The notes under the pieces were generated by a model. The model had not been told where the DNA came from, searched no databases, and saw only the letters and a list, made by a program, of their open reading frames with translations. This document shows, in pieces, positions 1 through 6,125 of a stretch of 11,383 nucleotides of DNA. Source of the stretch: JBFISM01 sp041608535 (GTDB lineage: Bacteria; Actinomycetota; Acidimicrobiia; Spongiisociales; UBA5794); contig JBFISM010000122.1 of the NCBI GenBank assembly GCA_041608535.1, forward strand, positions 1-11,383, written 5' to 3'. Position 1 is the stretch's first letter, and each line of letters opens with the position of its first letter. A program made the translations under genes and the position numbers.

Positions 1-225
1 GCTCACCTGGTCGGCGTGTACGTGCCCAAGGACGCCAAGGTCGTCGATCAGGCCATCAAGGACATCGCGATTCCCAGCGAGTGCGTGGTCGCGGCCGTGG
101 TCCGTGGCAAGAAGTTCGTCGTGCCCCGCGGCCCCACCGTCATCGAGCCGGATGATCATGTCATCTTCGTGGGGCCGGCTTCGGCCATCAAGGACGCCCA
201 GGACCTGTTCCGGGAGAAGGCGTAG
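1..225 (+). CDS. trkA: TrkA-family potassium uptake protein, C-terminal part (5' truncated)
   Basis: The window opens inside this gene; frame 1 is open from the first base to TAG at 223-225, giving 74 residues. They look like a TrkA-C (RCK_C) domain: an LVGVYVPKDAKVVDQ strand/helix start, then IAIPSECVVAAVVRGKKFVVPRGPTVI, then PDDHVIFVGP and a final helix ending LFREKA. In the family this domain follows a Rossmann NAD(H)-binding TrkA-N domain, and the cytoplasmic protein gates Trk/Ktr-type K+ channels. The GTG at 16 is in frame but is an internal valine, not a start. A palindrome that could end transcription follows the stop. The TrkA-C assignment is fairly sure; whether the full protein is TrkA itself or another RCK-domain protein cannot be told from this fragment. 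Confidence 0.8.
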   Translation, partial: AHLVGVYVPKDAKVVDQAIKDIAIPSECVVAAVVRGKKFVVPRGPTVIEPDDHVIFVGPASAIKDAQDLFREKA

Positions 226-243
226 CCGCTTCGGCTCACGCCG

Positions 244-261
244 CCGGACCGGCCGGTCCGG
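244..261 (+). terminator. 18-bp perfect palindrome downstream of trkA
   Basis: CCGGACCGGCCGGTCCGG is fully self-complementary and lies 18 nt after the trkA stop. A smaller AGCCG-CTT-CGGCT hairpin at 224-236 overlaps the stop codon. As RNA the 18-mer folds into 7 bp closed by GGCC. No U-tract follows, so a terminator role is inferred from position; a protein-binding site is also possible. Confidence 0.45.
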
Positions 262-288
262 GATGGGGATGGGGATGGGGATGGGGAT
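260..288 (+). repeat. GGGGAT short tandem array (candidate G-quadruplex)
   Basis: A GGG run at 260-262 is followed by four GGGG runs (265-268, 271-274, 277-280, 283-286), each separated by AT. Four G4 tracts with 2-nt loops fit the classic intramolecular G-quadruplex pattern on the + strand. It lies directly after the trkA-proximal palindrome and before the 17-bp repeats. Confidence 0.8.
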
Positions 289-319
289 CATGGCCTCGCC
301 CGGCTGCGCCGGTCGAGGC

Positions 320-439
320 CTTGGCACGGGAACCGCCTTGGCACGGGGACCGACTTGGCACGGGGACCGACTTGGCACGGGAACCCGACTTGGCACGGGA
401 ACCGACTTGGCACGGGGACCGCCATGGTGCGGGAAGCCC
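320..439 (+). repeat. Six tandem 17-bp repeats plus one degenerate copy
   Basis: Consensus CTTGGCACGGGRACCGM. Copies start at 320, 337, 354, 371, 389 and 406. The fourth is 18 bp through one extra C; copies differ mainly at G/A in the middle and A/C at the end. A seventh decayed copy covers 423-439. The 17-bp period is not a multiple of three and no credible gene covers it, so this is a non-coding minisatellite in the convergent gap between trkA and the oxidoreductase gene. A reverse-oriented partial copy lies at 454-466. Confidence 0.9.
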
Positions 440-464
440 TAGCGACGTGATTCGGGTTCCGTGC

Positions 465-491
465 CACGATCTTGCCGCAGGCAAGGCCGTG
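465..491 (-). terminator. Hairpin downstream of the oxidoreductase gene
   Basis: CACG(465-468) and CTTGCC(471-476) pair with GGCAAG(480-485) and CGTG(488-491), with a GCA loop and a small internal loop. On the minus strand it begins about 33 nt after the stop codon at 524-526. GTGCCA(461-466)/TGGCAC(493-498) is an alternative outer pairing. No U-tract is present. Terminator function is inferred. Confidence 0.45.
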
Positions 492-523
492 ATGGCACCA
501 TGTCCGACGACGAGCCCGACGAG

Positions 524-1159
524 TCAAGGGTCGTCTGGAGCTTCACGATCGACGCGCCCGCCCTGTTCGGAATGCGGGCTCGCCACCGCTCTGTTGCCTG
601 CGCGGTCTCTGCCTCGGGGTGTGTCTGATGCGGGGACCTCGGCGTGTGTCCCAACCACGGGCGCCACGGCGCCATCGGAGTCGCCGGCGGCATCTGCGGC
701 GATGAGGGCGATGAGGGGGATCCGCTCGGCCAACACCCTCGGATCCGACCTCGTCAGGTCGATCCCGAGCATACGCCCAATCAGGTAGGCGGCCCACGGA
801 TGCTCCCGCACATACTCTGCGTGGACCGCGGCCGCATGGTCGATGTCGACCACCTTGGCAACGACCCGATGCCGGTCCCGGCCCACCGTGATCTCGGCGT
901 TGGGGTTCTGGTTCAGGTTGCGATACCAGTCAGACCGTTCCCCCCACGCTGCCGCCACATACCACACCGGGGGATCGTGCTCGTGGCCGACCACCTCGAC
1001 AACCGCGGCCCGCTCTCGTCCGCTACGGCGACCGACGTGTGACAACAGCAACAACCGACGCCCAAACAACCACCCCAACCGCAGACGAAACAGGACTACC
1101 GGCGCCTGCAATACCGCCGTCAGCCACGGCGGCGGGCGACCATCGACAAGCCGGAACAC
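524..1159 (-). CDS. Nitroreductase/deazaflavin-dependent (F420-type) oxidoreductase family protein
   Basis: 211 residues from a GTG start; the only upstream ATG in frame is followed at once by TGA, so GTG at 1159 is the likely start although no good Shine-Dalgarno is seen. Residues 35-150 carry the split-barrel signature of the deazaflavin-dependent nitroreductase (Ddn-like) family: LLLLSHVGRRSGRER near 36-50, WYVAAAWGERSDWYRNL near 66-82, NQNPNAEITVG, and the ending AERIPLIAL near 144-152. Family members use coenzyme F420 (some FMN or other ligands) for redox chemistry; the substrate here is unknown. The core normally ends soon after the IPLIAL helix. Here about 55 extra residues follow, rich in Asp, Arg, Gly and Ala and without a recognisable fold. 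Transcribed divergently from the phosphotransferase gene. Confidence 0.78.
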   Translation of the reverse strand: MFRLVDGRPPPWLTAVLQAPVVLFRLRLGWLFGRRLLLLSHVGRRSGRERAAVVEVVGHEHDPPVWYVAAAWGERSDWYRNLNQNPNAEITVGRDRHRVVAKVVDIDHAAAVHAEYVREHPWAAYLIGRMLGIDLTRSDPRVLAERIPLIALIAADAAGDSDGAVAPVVGTHAEVPASDTPRGRDRAGNRAVASPHSEQGGRVDREAPDDP

Positions 1160-1183
1160 ATCGGCAAGACTAAGTCACATGGA

Positions 1184-1212
1184 CGCCGCCCCACACCGGC
1201 CGGCGGGCGGCG
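1184..1212. repeat. Inverted repeat in the divergent intergenic region
   Basis: CGCCGCCC (1184-1191) and GGGCGGCG (1205-1212) are perfect 8-bp arms around a 13-nt centre. The element lies 25-53 nt upstream of the oxidoreductase GTG start, between divergent genes. It could be a leader hairpin or an operator. I found no clear -35/-10 pair in the 152-bp gap. Confidence 0.4.
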
Positions 1213-1311
1213 CAACCCGATGAGGATGACGTCTCTGGCTCGAGCCCGATCAACATGGGGTTCCAATCCATGAGGTGAGCTCGGGCGATTCGTCGGTGTC
1301 TCGTTCGCGCA

Positions 1312-2544
1312 GTGTTCGAGCGCTGCTTTCATGACCACGTGTCGAGTATCTCGCTCCCTCCGCCAGATCCGCACGTACCTGAGCTGATCACGCTGCTCGG
1401 GGAGGATGCGCACGACCTGATCGGCGCCATCGTCGCCGCAGGGGGCCGCACGCTCCGCAAGCTGCAGACCACCCAGGTCCGGTACGTGCCGGGAACATCG
1501 GTGACGGTGCAGTACCGAGCGGAGGTCGAGGTCGGCGGCGGCCGCCGTGCAGTCGACACCTATGTCGCCGCAGCCGGAATATCTGTCCCCGAGCAGGTTC
1601 CCGTCCTGGAGAGCGACGGTATGCGCATTGCGGTCTGGCGCTTTCCCGACGACCCGTTCCTCCCCGGGTTGGCAGTGGCCTCGGATGCTGAGCGGGTCGC
1701 GGCATTGCTGCAGCAGCTGGGCGCGCGGACCGGCGTGCCGCGCCTGCGCACCCGGGCCTACCGACCGGGCCGGAGAGCGGTGGTGGAAGCCACCACTGGA
1801 GCGGAGCGGATCTTCATCAAGGTCCTGCGGCCTGACAAAGTGCCTGCGCTGCAGGACAAGCACGTAGCTCTCGCCGGAACCGTGCCGGTTCCGCACAGCC
1901 ATGGCTGGTCGGCCGAGTACGGTCTCGTCGCACTCCAGGCGATGCCCGGGAAGACTCTGCGCAAGGTCATCGAGGGAGGCACCCGGCGCATCCCCGGTGC
2001 GACCGCGCTTGTCGGGTTACTCGACCGCTTCCCCCGTCCGGACGACGCCACGAGCCCGGTGTCCGGCCCCTTGCAGCGGGTCGAGCATCATGCGGCGACG
2101 CTGGCCGCCGTGCTACCCGAGGCCAGGTCTCGGCTCGAGGCGCTGGTTGCGGGGCTCGAGACCGGCGGAACCGGCACCACCGATGCGGTGCACGGCGACT
2201 TCCACGCATCTCAGGTGCTGGTTCGCGGCGACAGCATCGTGGGACTCGTCGACGTCGACACCGCAGGCACGGGCGAACGGATCGATGATCTGGCGAACTT
2301 CACGGGTCACCTGGCCACTCTGGCGCTGGTCGCACCGGCCAAAGGGCGGATCGGTTCCTACCGCGACGAGGTCCTCGGCGGTTTCGATGCGGTTGCCGAT
2401 CCGAACGAGCTCCGCCGGCGCGTGGCGGCGGTGATCGTAGGCCTCGCCACCGGCCCTTTCCGCGTGCAGGAGGACGCCTGGCCCCAGAAGACGATGGCTC
2501 GTATCGAGCTGGCCGAACGCTGGCTGGCCACGACGCCCGGGTGA
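1312..2544 (+). CDS. APH/choline-kinase-like phosphotransferase family protein
   Basis: Up to 410 residues. The kinase-like fold is shown by the Brenner-type catalytic motif HGDFHASQVLV (His294, Asp296, His298), followed by the metal-binding strand VGLVDVDTAG (Asp314/Asp316) and RIDDLANF. A candidate nucleotide-binding Lys is in RIFIKVLRP (Lys170). Family members transfer a phosphate from ATP or GTP to small molecules such as aminoglycosides, choline or sugars; nothing shows the substrate, and resistance should not be assumed. The N-terminal part has a second strand motif, VRYVPGTSVTVQYRAEV (56-72), resembling AYRPGRRAVVEA (149-160), as if part of the N-lobe were duplicated. Start uncertain: GTG at 1312 gives an odd MFERCFHDH extension, GTG at 1339 begins MSSISLPPPDP and looks more natural; neither has a clear ribosome-binding site. 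Single gene, ending 96 bp before the secreted repeat protein. Confidence 0.75.
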   Translation: MFERCFHDHVSSISLPPPDPHVPELITLLGEDAHDLIGAIVAAGGRTLRKLQTTQVRYVPGTSVTVQYRAEVEVGGGRRAVDTYVAAAGISVPEQVPVLESDGMRIAVWRFPDDPFLPGLAVASDAERVAALLQQLGARTGVPRLRTRAYRPGRRAVVEATTGAERIFIKVLRPDKVPALQDKHVALAGTVPVPHSHGWSAEYGLVALQAMPGKTLRKVIEGGTRRIPGATALVGLLDRFPRPDDATSPVSGPLQRVEHHAATLAAVLPEARSRLEALVAGLETGGTGTTDAVHGDFHASQVLVRGDSIVGLVDVDTAGTGERIDDLANFTGHLATLALVAPAKGRIGSYRDEVLGGFDAVADPNELRRRVAAVIVGLATGPFRVQEDAWPQKTMARIELAERWLATTPG

Positions 2545-2640
2545 ACGGCATGGTTTTCGACGACGTTTGGCGGTGGCTTAGCGTGCGATTAAGCGGCCGT
2601 CCGGCATGGTGATGCTCTAAAGACTCTCAGGAAGGCCACC

Positions 2641-3141
2641 ATGCCGATCTCGAACAAATGGAAGCTGGTGAGCGGATCGCTCGCCACAGCCGCCCTGATG
2701 ACCGCAGGCGTTGCGGCCGCCGAGCCCGGATCGGCTCCAGACGATGTGGCGCTCGATGATGTCGTTTCCCTGCAAGAAGTCACCAGCACCACGGCGACTC
2801 CGACAACGCTGGCGGTGACCAACACCACCCTCGACGGCGTGACGGCGACCACTCTCGATGGGGTGACCTCGACCACCTTGGTCGACGACGCCGATGACTC
2901 GCCCGCATCCGTGGAGAGTGCCGAATCGGTGGACAGTCCGGAGTCCGTTGACAGCCCGGAGTCGCCGGATAGTCCCGAGTCGCCGGACAGCCCGGACTCG
3001 CCGGACAGCCCAGACTCACCGGACAGCCCGGAGTCGCCGGAGTCGGTCGACACCCCGCCGTCCCCCGACTCTCCGGACAGCCCCGAATCGGTCGACAGCC
3101 CCGAGTCGGTCGACAGCCCCGAGTCCACGGACACCCCGTAG
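2641..3141 (+). CDS. Secreted acidic Ser/Asp/Pro repeat protein
   Basis: 166 residues, ATG preceded by AGGAAGG (2629-2635) with a 5-nt gap, a strong start. Residues 1-27 form a Sec-type signal peptide: positively charged start (NKWK), hydrophobic stretch VSGSLATAALMTAGVAAA, likely cleavage in the AAA/EP area. Residues 47-81 are Thr-rich with repeated TTLDGVT. Residues 86-166 are almost only D, S, P, E, T and V in DSP/ESP/ESV triplets, a strongly acidic, probably extended chain. No sortase signal, membrane anchor or catalytic motif follows; the protein stops at TDTP. The composition suggests an extracellular or cell-wall-associated stalk or cation-binding polymer, but the function is unknown. 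Its stop is 3 bp from the stop of the convergent peptidase gene, so the two transcripts probably overlap. Confidence 0.8.
   Translation: MPISNKWKLVSGSLATAALMTAGVAAAEPGSAPDDVALDDVVSLQEVTSTTATPTTLAVTNTTLDGVTATTLDGVTSTTLVDDADDSPASVESAESVDSPESVDSPESPDSPESPDSPDSPDSPDSPDSPESPESVDTPPSPDSPDSPESVDSPESVDSPESTDTP
2908..3139 (+). repeat. Degenerate 9-bp coding repeats (DSP/ESP triplets)
   Basis: The 3' part of the secreted protein gene is built from near-identical 9-nt units such as GACAGCCCG and GAGTCGCCG, often paired as 18-mers. The units keep the reading frame, so copy-number change by slippage would lengthen or shorten the protein without a frameshift. The opposite strand is also open through here, purely as a result of the repeat. 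Confidence 0.75.
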
Positions 3142-3144
3142 CGG

Positions 3145-4563
3145 TCAGTCCTCCGACCGGGTAGCCCCGGACAGGACGAGCGACCAGAGACGGATCCCGT
3201 ACCACAAGCTGTCGATGGTGAGATTCTCGTTCGGACCGTGCTGGTTGTTGTCGTAGTTGGCCATTGGCAGCAACAGCACCGGCACATCCAGTATCTCGTT
3301 GAAGTGGTGCAAGGGCACCGAGCCGCCGAACGTCGGCACCCGCACGACGCCACCGCTACCCGCCGCGCCCGCAGCCGCAACGATCGGAGCCGCCTCGGCA
3401 GTCTCCACGGACGCCCGGGCAGCCGGGTAGTCGATCTCGGGTGTGAAGCGGCACAGATGGCGATGCGTGCGGCGCTCTGCGTCTGTCGGTTCTCGACCGA
3501 GCACGACGTAGCCCTGGGCGATGATGTGATCGCGTACGAGGTCCACCATTGCGGCCGGGTCGTTGCCTGCGGCGAGCCGCATGTCGACCGACGCGGTGGC
3601 ATGGGCCGGGATGGCATTGCGAGCAGCATCCCCCACGTCGCCGGCGCGGAGGCCGCGAATGTTGAACGATGGCCGCAGCAAGGAGCCGGCGTACGATGCC
3701 GCTGCGGGTTCGGCTGCGGCAAAACCGAGATCGGTGCGGTACTGCTCCTCCACCGGCGGCAACGCAGCATTGGCCGCCAGATCGGCGGCTGTGACGGGTC
3801 TGGTGCTGGCGGAGAAGCCTGCGATCAGTACGTTGCCGGCGGCGTCCTTGCAGGTAGCGAGCAACTGGACCAGATCGAGTGCTGGGTTGGGCACCCAGTT
3901 GCCGAAATGTCCCGAGTGCAGCTCGCGCTCGGGGCCATACACGGTGAGCTCGAAGCCGCAGTAACCCCGCACCCCGAAAACCACCTGGGGCCGCCCTGAC
4001 GGGTGGATTGGTCCGTCGCAGATGAGCCAGAGGTCGGTGCGAAGCTCGTCTCGCAACATCGCCATGTAGCGGGAGAGATCCGGTGACCCCGACTCCTCCT
4101 GGCCCTCGAAGAGGAACACGAGCTCGACGCTTCGCTCGATACCGGCGGCCCCGAGAGCCTGGATGGCGCCCAACAGCGCGGCGAAAGGGGCCTTGTCGTC
4201 GGCGGCCCCGCGTGCATAGATGCGACCGTGCCGAATCGTCGGAGTGAACGGAGGGGTCTCCCATCGCTCGGGATCCACTGGCTGGCCGTCATAGTGGACA
4301 TACACACCGAGGCGCGGTGCGTTGTGCGGACCCGGGAGGCGCCCGACGACGACGGGTGCGGCGCCCGGCAATACCACGGTGCGCAGCTCGGCGCCGTGTT
4401 CGGTGAAGCGGCGGACCAACTCGGCTGCGTTGCGCTGCAGCGCCGGTAGGTCGCCGGTCACGTTGGGCAGCGCGAGCAAGTCGAGGAAGTCATCGACGAC
4501 GACGTTGCCGTGTTTCTCCCGATGGTCGCGCACCGCGGTGAGCACGCTGCTGGCTGCTGTCAC
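3145..4563 (-). CDS. M20 family zinc metallopeptidase (dipeptidase-like)
   Basis: 472 residues, GTG start; upstream minus-strand sequence GGAAGGGACGAGG gives a plausible ribosome-binding site. The metal-site motifs of M20/M25/M40 peptidases are complete: VYVHYDGQPVD (His90), ARGAADDKAP (Asp122 bridging), FEGQEESGS (Glu156 general base, Glu157 ligand), ICDGP (Asp183), ELHSGHFG (His216, dimerisation-domain His) and C-terminal NNQHGPNENL (His442). Length and order match the carnosinase/CNDP-like dipeptidase branch, cytoplasmic enzymes that cleave dipeptides or related amides with two Zn2+ or Mn2+. No signal peptide is present. The exact substrate cannot be told; deacylase or carbamoylase activities occur in related branches. 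It is convergent with the secreted repeat protein and divergent from the thiolase. Confidence 0.88.
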   Translation of the reverse strand: MTAASSVLTAVRDHREKHGNVVVDDFLDLLALPNVTGDLPALQRNAAELVRRFTEHGAELRTVVLPGAAPVVVGRLPGPHNAPRLGVYVHYDGQPVDPERWETPPFTPTIRHGRIYARGAADDKAPFAALLGAIQALGAAGIERSVELVFLFEGQEESGSPDLSRYMAMLRDELRTDLWLICDGPIHPSGRPQVVFGVRGYCGFELTVYGPERELHSGHFGNWVPNPALDLVQLLATCKDAAGNVLIAGFSASTRPVTAADLAANAALPPVEEQYRTDLGFAAAEPAAASYAGSLLRPSFNIRGLRAGDVGDAARNAIPAHATASVDMRLAAGNDPAAMVDLVRDHIIAQGYVVLGREPTDAERRTHRHLCRFTPEIDYPAARASVETAEAAPIVAAAGAAGSGGVVRVPTFGGSVPLHHFNEILDVPVLLLPMANYDNNQHGPNENLTIDSLWYGIRLWSLVLSGATRSED

Positions 4564-4590
4564 GTCGACCTCGTCCCTTCCATTGCACCG

Positions 4591-4596
4591 AGCCTA
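4591..4596 (-). promoter_or_regulatory. Candidate -10 element for the M20 peptidase gene
   Basis: On the minus strand TAGGCT lies 27 nt before the GTG start and fits the actinobacterial TANNNT pattern. A weak -35-like ATGACC (4616-4621) lies 19 nt further upstream. Position and sequence are the only evidence. Confidence 0.3.
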
Positions 4597-4683
4597 GGAC
4601 CCGCCCGGGCACCAGGGTCATGCGGTGCTACCCGCCCGTCGCCACAGCACCGTCCGCGCAAAGATCACGCCGCGGCACCGTCG

Positions 4684-4689
4684 TACACT
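4684..4689 (+). promoter_or_regulatory. Candidate -10 element for the thiolase gene
   Basis: TACACT 24 nt before the thiolase ATG fits TANNNT. No convincing -35 is seen 16-18 nt upstream (the area reads CGCAAAGATC). The leader would be short, with GAGGAG at 4703-4708 as ribosome-binding site. Confidence 0.35.
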
Positions 4690-4713
4690 GGATGAACCGG
4701 TCGAGGAGTACTG

Positions 4714-5880
4714 ATGTCACAAGCTGTGATCGTCGATGCCATCCGCACCCCCGGGGGGAAGCGAGGAGGCATGTTGTCGGGATGGCATCCGGTGGATCTG
4801 GCCGCCGAAGTGCTCGGCGAGATCGTCAAGCGAAACAACCTCGACCCGGCACTGGTCGACGACGTGATCATGGGCTGTGTTAGCCAGACGGGCGAGCAGG
4901 CGGCCAACATCGCTCGCAATGCCGTGCTCGCCGCCGGATTCCCCGAGAGTGTGCCGGGAACCACGGTGGACCGGCAGTGCGGCTCGAGCCAGCAGGCCGT
5001 GCATTTCGCCGCTCAGGGGGTCATGGCCGAGGTGTACGACGTCGTGATCGCCGCCGGTGTCGAAGCGATGTCTCGGGTGCCCATGGGAGTGACGATGCAG
5101 CAAGGGCCCGGCAAGCCCTTCGGACCCAAGGTGAAGGATCGCTACGACGGTGGTCTGGTTCCGCAGGGCATCTCGGCGGAGCTCATCGCCGAGCAGTGGG
5201 GCTTGAGCCGGGAGCAGCTCGACGGTTATGCATGTGACTCACACATGCGCGCTGCCCGCGCCGCCGAGGAGGGTCGCTTCGACAACGAGATCATCCCGAT
5301 CGAGATCACCACCGACCTCGGGGAACGAGAGGTCATGACCCGGGACGAAGGGATTCGCCCCGACACGTCGCCGGAGGCTCTGGCACGTCTGCAGCCGGCG
5401 TTCCAAGAGGGCGGAGTCGTCACCGCGGGCAACAGCTCACAGATAACCGACGGAGCGGCGGCGATTCTCATTATGAGCCGCGAGAAAGCCCAGGAGCTGG
5501 GCCTGCGAGCTCGCGCTGCGTTCACCGCGTTTGCCCTTGCCGGGGTCGATCCGGTGACCATGCTCACCGGTCCCGCTCCGGCCACGGCGAAGGTGCTCGC
5601 CAAGTCCGGGCTCACCATCGACGATATCGACCGCTTCGAGGTCAACGAAGCCTTTGCCTCCGTGATCGGCATGTGGCTCGCCGAGACCAACGCGGCTTGG
5701 GAGAAGACCAACGTCAATGGTGGAGCGATGGCGCTGGGCCATCCCTTGGGCGCATCCGGGGCCAAGATCATGACCACCCTGCTCAACGAGTTGGAGCGCT
5801 GTGGCGGCCGCTACGGTCTGCAGGCGATGTGCGAGGGCGGAGGGCTCGCCAACGCCACGATCATCGAACGGCTGGACTGA
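4714..5880 (+). CDS. Acetyl-CoA C-acetyltransferase (thiolase)
   Basis: 388 residues, the normal thiolase length. ATG follows GAGGAG with 5 nt spacing. The three catalytic signatures are intact: nucleophilic Cys89 in TVDRQCGSSQQA, His343 in NGGAMALGHPLGASGA, and Cys373 in MCEGGGLANATII; the NEAF motif (VNEAFASV) is also present. Thiolases catalyse reversible Claisen condensation of two acyl-CoA molecules or CoA-dependent cleavage of 3-ketoacyl-CoA in beta-oxidation, in the cytoplasm as tetramers or dimers. The sequence cannot separate a biosynthetic acetoacetyl-CoA thiolase from a degradative 3-ketoacyl-CoA thiolase; no other beta-oxidation gene is adjacent. A small membrane protein gene starts 11 nt downstream and is probably co-transcribed. 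Confidence 0.92.
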   Translation: MSQAVIVDAIRTPGGKRGGMLSGWHPVDLAAEVLGEIVKRNNLDPALVDDVIMGCVSQTGEQAANIARNAVLAAGFPESVPGTTVDRQCGSSQQAVHFAAQGVMAEVYDVVIAAGVEAMSRVPMGVTMQQGPGKPFGPKVKDRYDGGLVPQGISAELIAEQWGLSREQLDGYACDSHMRAARAAEEGRFDNEIIPIEITTDLGEREVMTRDEGIRPDTSPEALARLQPAFQEGGVVTAGNSSQITDGAAAILIMSREKAQELGLRARAAFTAFALAGVDPVTMLTGPAPATAKVLAKSGLTIDDIDRFEVNEAFASVIGMWLAETNAAWEKTNVNGGAMALGHPLGASGAKIMTTLLNELERCGGRYGLQAMCEGGGLANATIIERLD

Positions 5881-5891
5881 GGGAGACGAGT

Positions 5892-6125
5892 GTGGTTCAG
5901 CTCGTCGTTGCAATCATCCTCGGTGTTGCCATCTTTGCGACGGCGCTGTGGATGATCCGCCTGCTCTCGATCCCGGCCCCGTCCGAGCCCGACCCCGAGG
6001 ATGTCCACGACGTCGAGTTCGACTTCAAATGCACGGTGTGCGGCCTGCGCCTCACGGTGACTGCAGCGCAGGACGGCGAAATCGCCGCTCCGAAGCACTG
6101 CCGTGAGGAGATGGTTCTCAACTAG
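5892..6125 (+). CDS. Small membrane protein with a C-terminal zinc-ribbon-like motif
   Basis: 77 residues from GTG at 5892, preceded by GGGAGACGAG; upstream in-frame sequence is only a shadow of the thiolase, so this start is preferred. Residues 3-26 are a hydrophobic helix (VVAIILGVAIFATALWMI), followed by an acidic linker with PEPDPEDVHD-like composition. The cytoplasmic-size tail carries CTVC (Cys47, Cys50) and HC (His69, Cys70), the spacing of a small metal-binding ribbon. Eleven nt separate it from the thiolase stop, which suggests co-transcription. Its stop is TAG at 6123-6125 in CTAG, whose other strand is the stop of the DUF3105 gene. Function unknown; the motif might bind Zn2+ or act in protein contact. 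Confidence 0.75.
   Translation: MVQLVVAIILGVAIFATALWMIRLLSIPAPSEPDPEDVHDVEFDFKCTVCGLRLTVTAAQDGEIAAPKHCREEMVLN

Noticed and set aside
320..422. Each 17-bp repeat contains TTGGCACG, the -24 element of sigma-54 promoters.
   Set aside because: The matching -12 TTGC at the right spacing is missing, and Actinomycetota generally lack sigma-54.
320..439. CRISPR-like array.
   Set aside because: Units are 17 bp and directly adjacent without spacers; no cas gene nearby.
321..788. 155-aa plus-strand frame across the repeats.
   Set aside because: Its open frame results from the 17-bp repeat and from antisense of the oxidoreductase gene; no ribosome-binding site and no protein-like composition.
2589..3770. 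393-aa minus-strand frame across the DSP repeats and the M20 gene.
   Set aside because: It is the mirror of the repeat gene plus an alternate frame of the M20 peptidase; both real genes have clear motifs and this frame has none.
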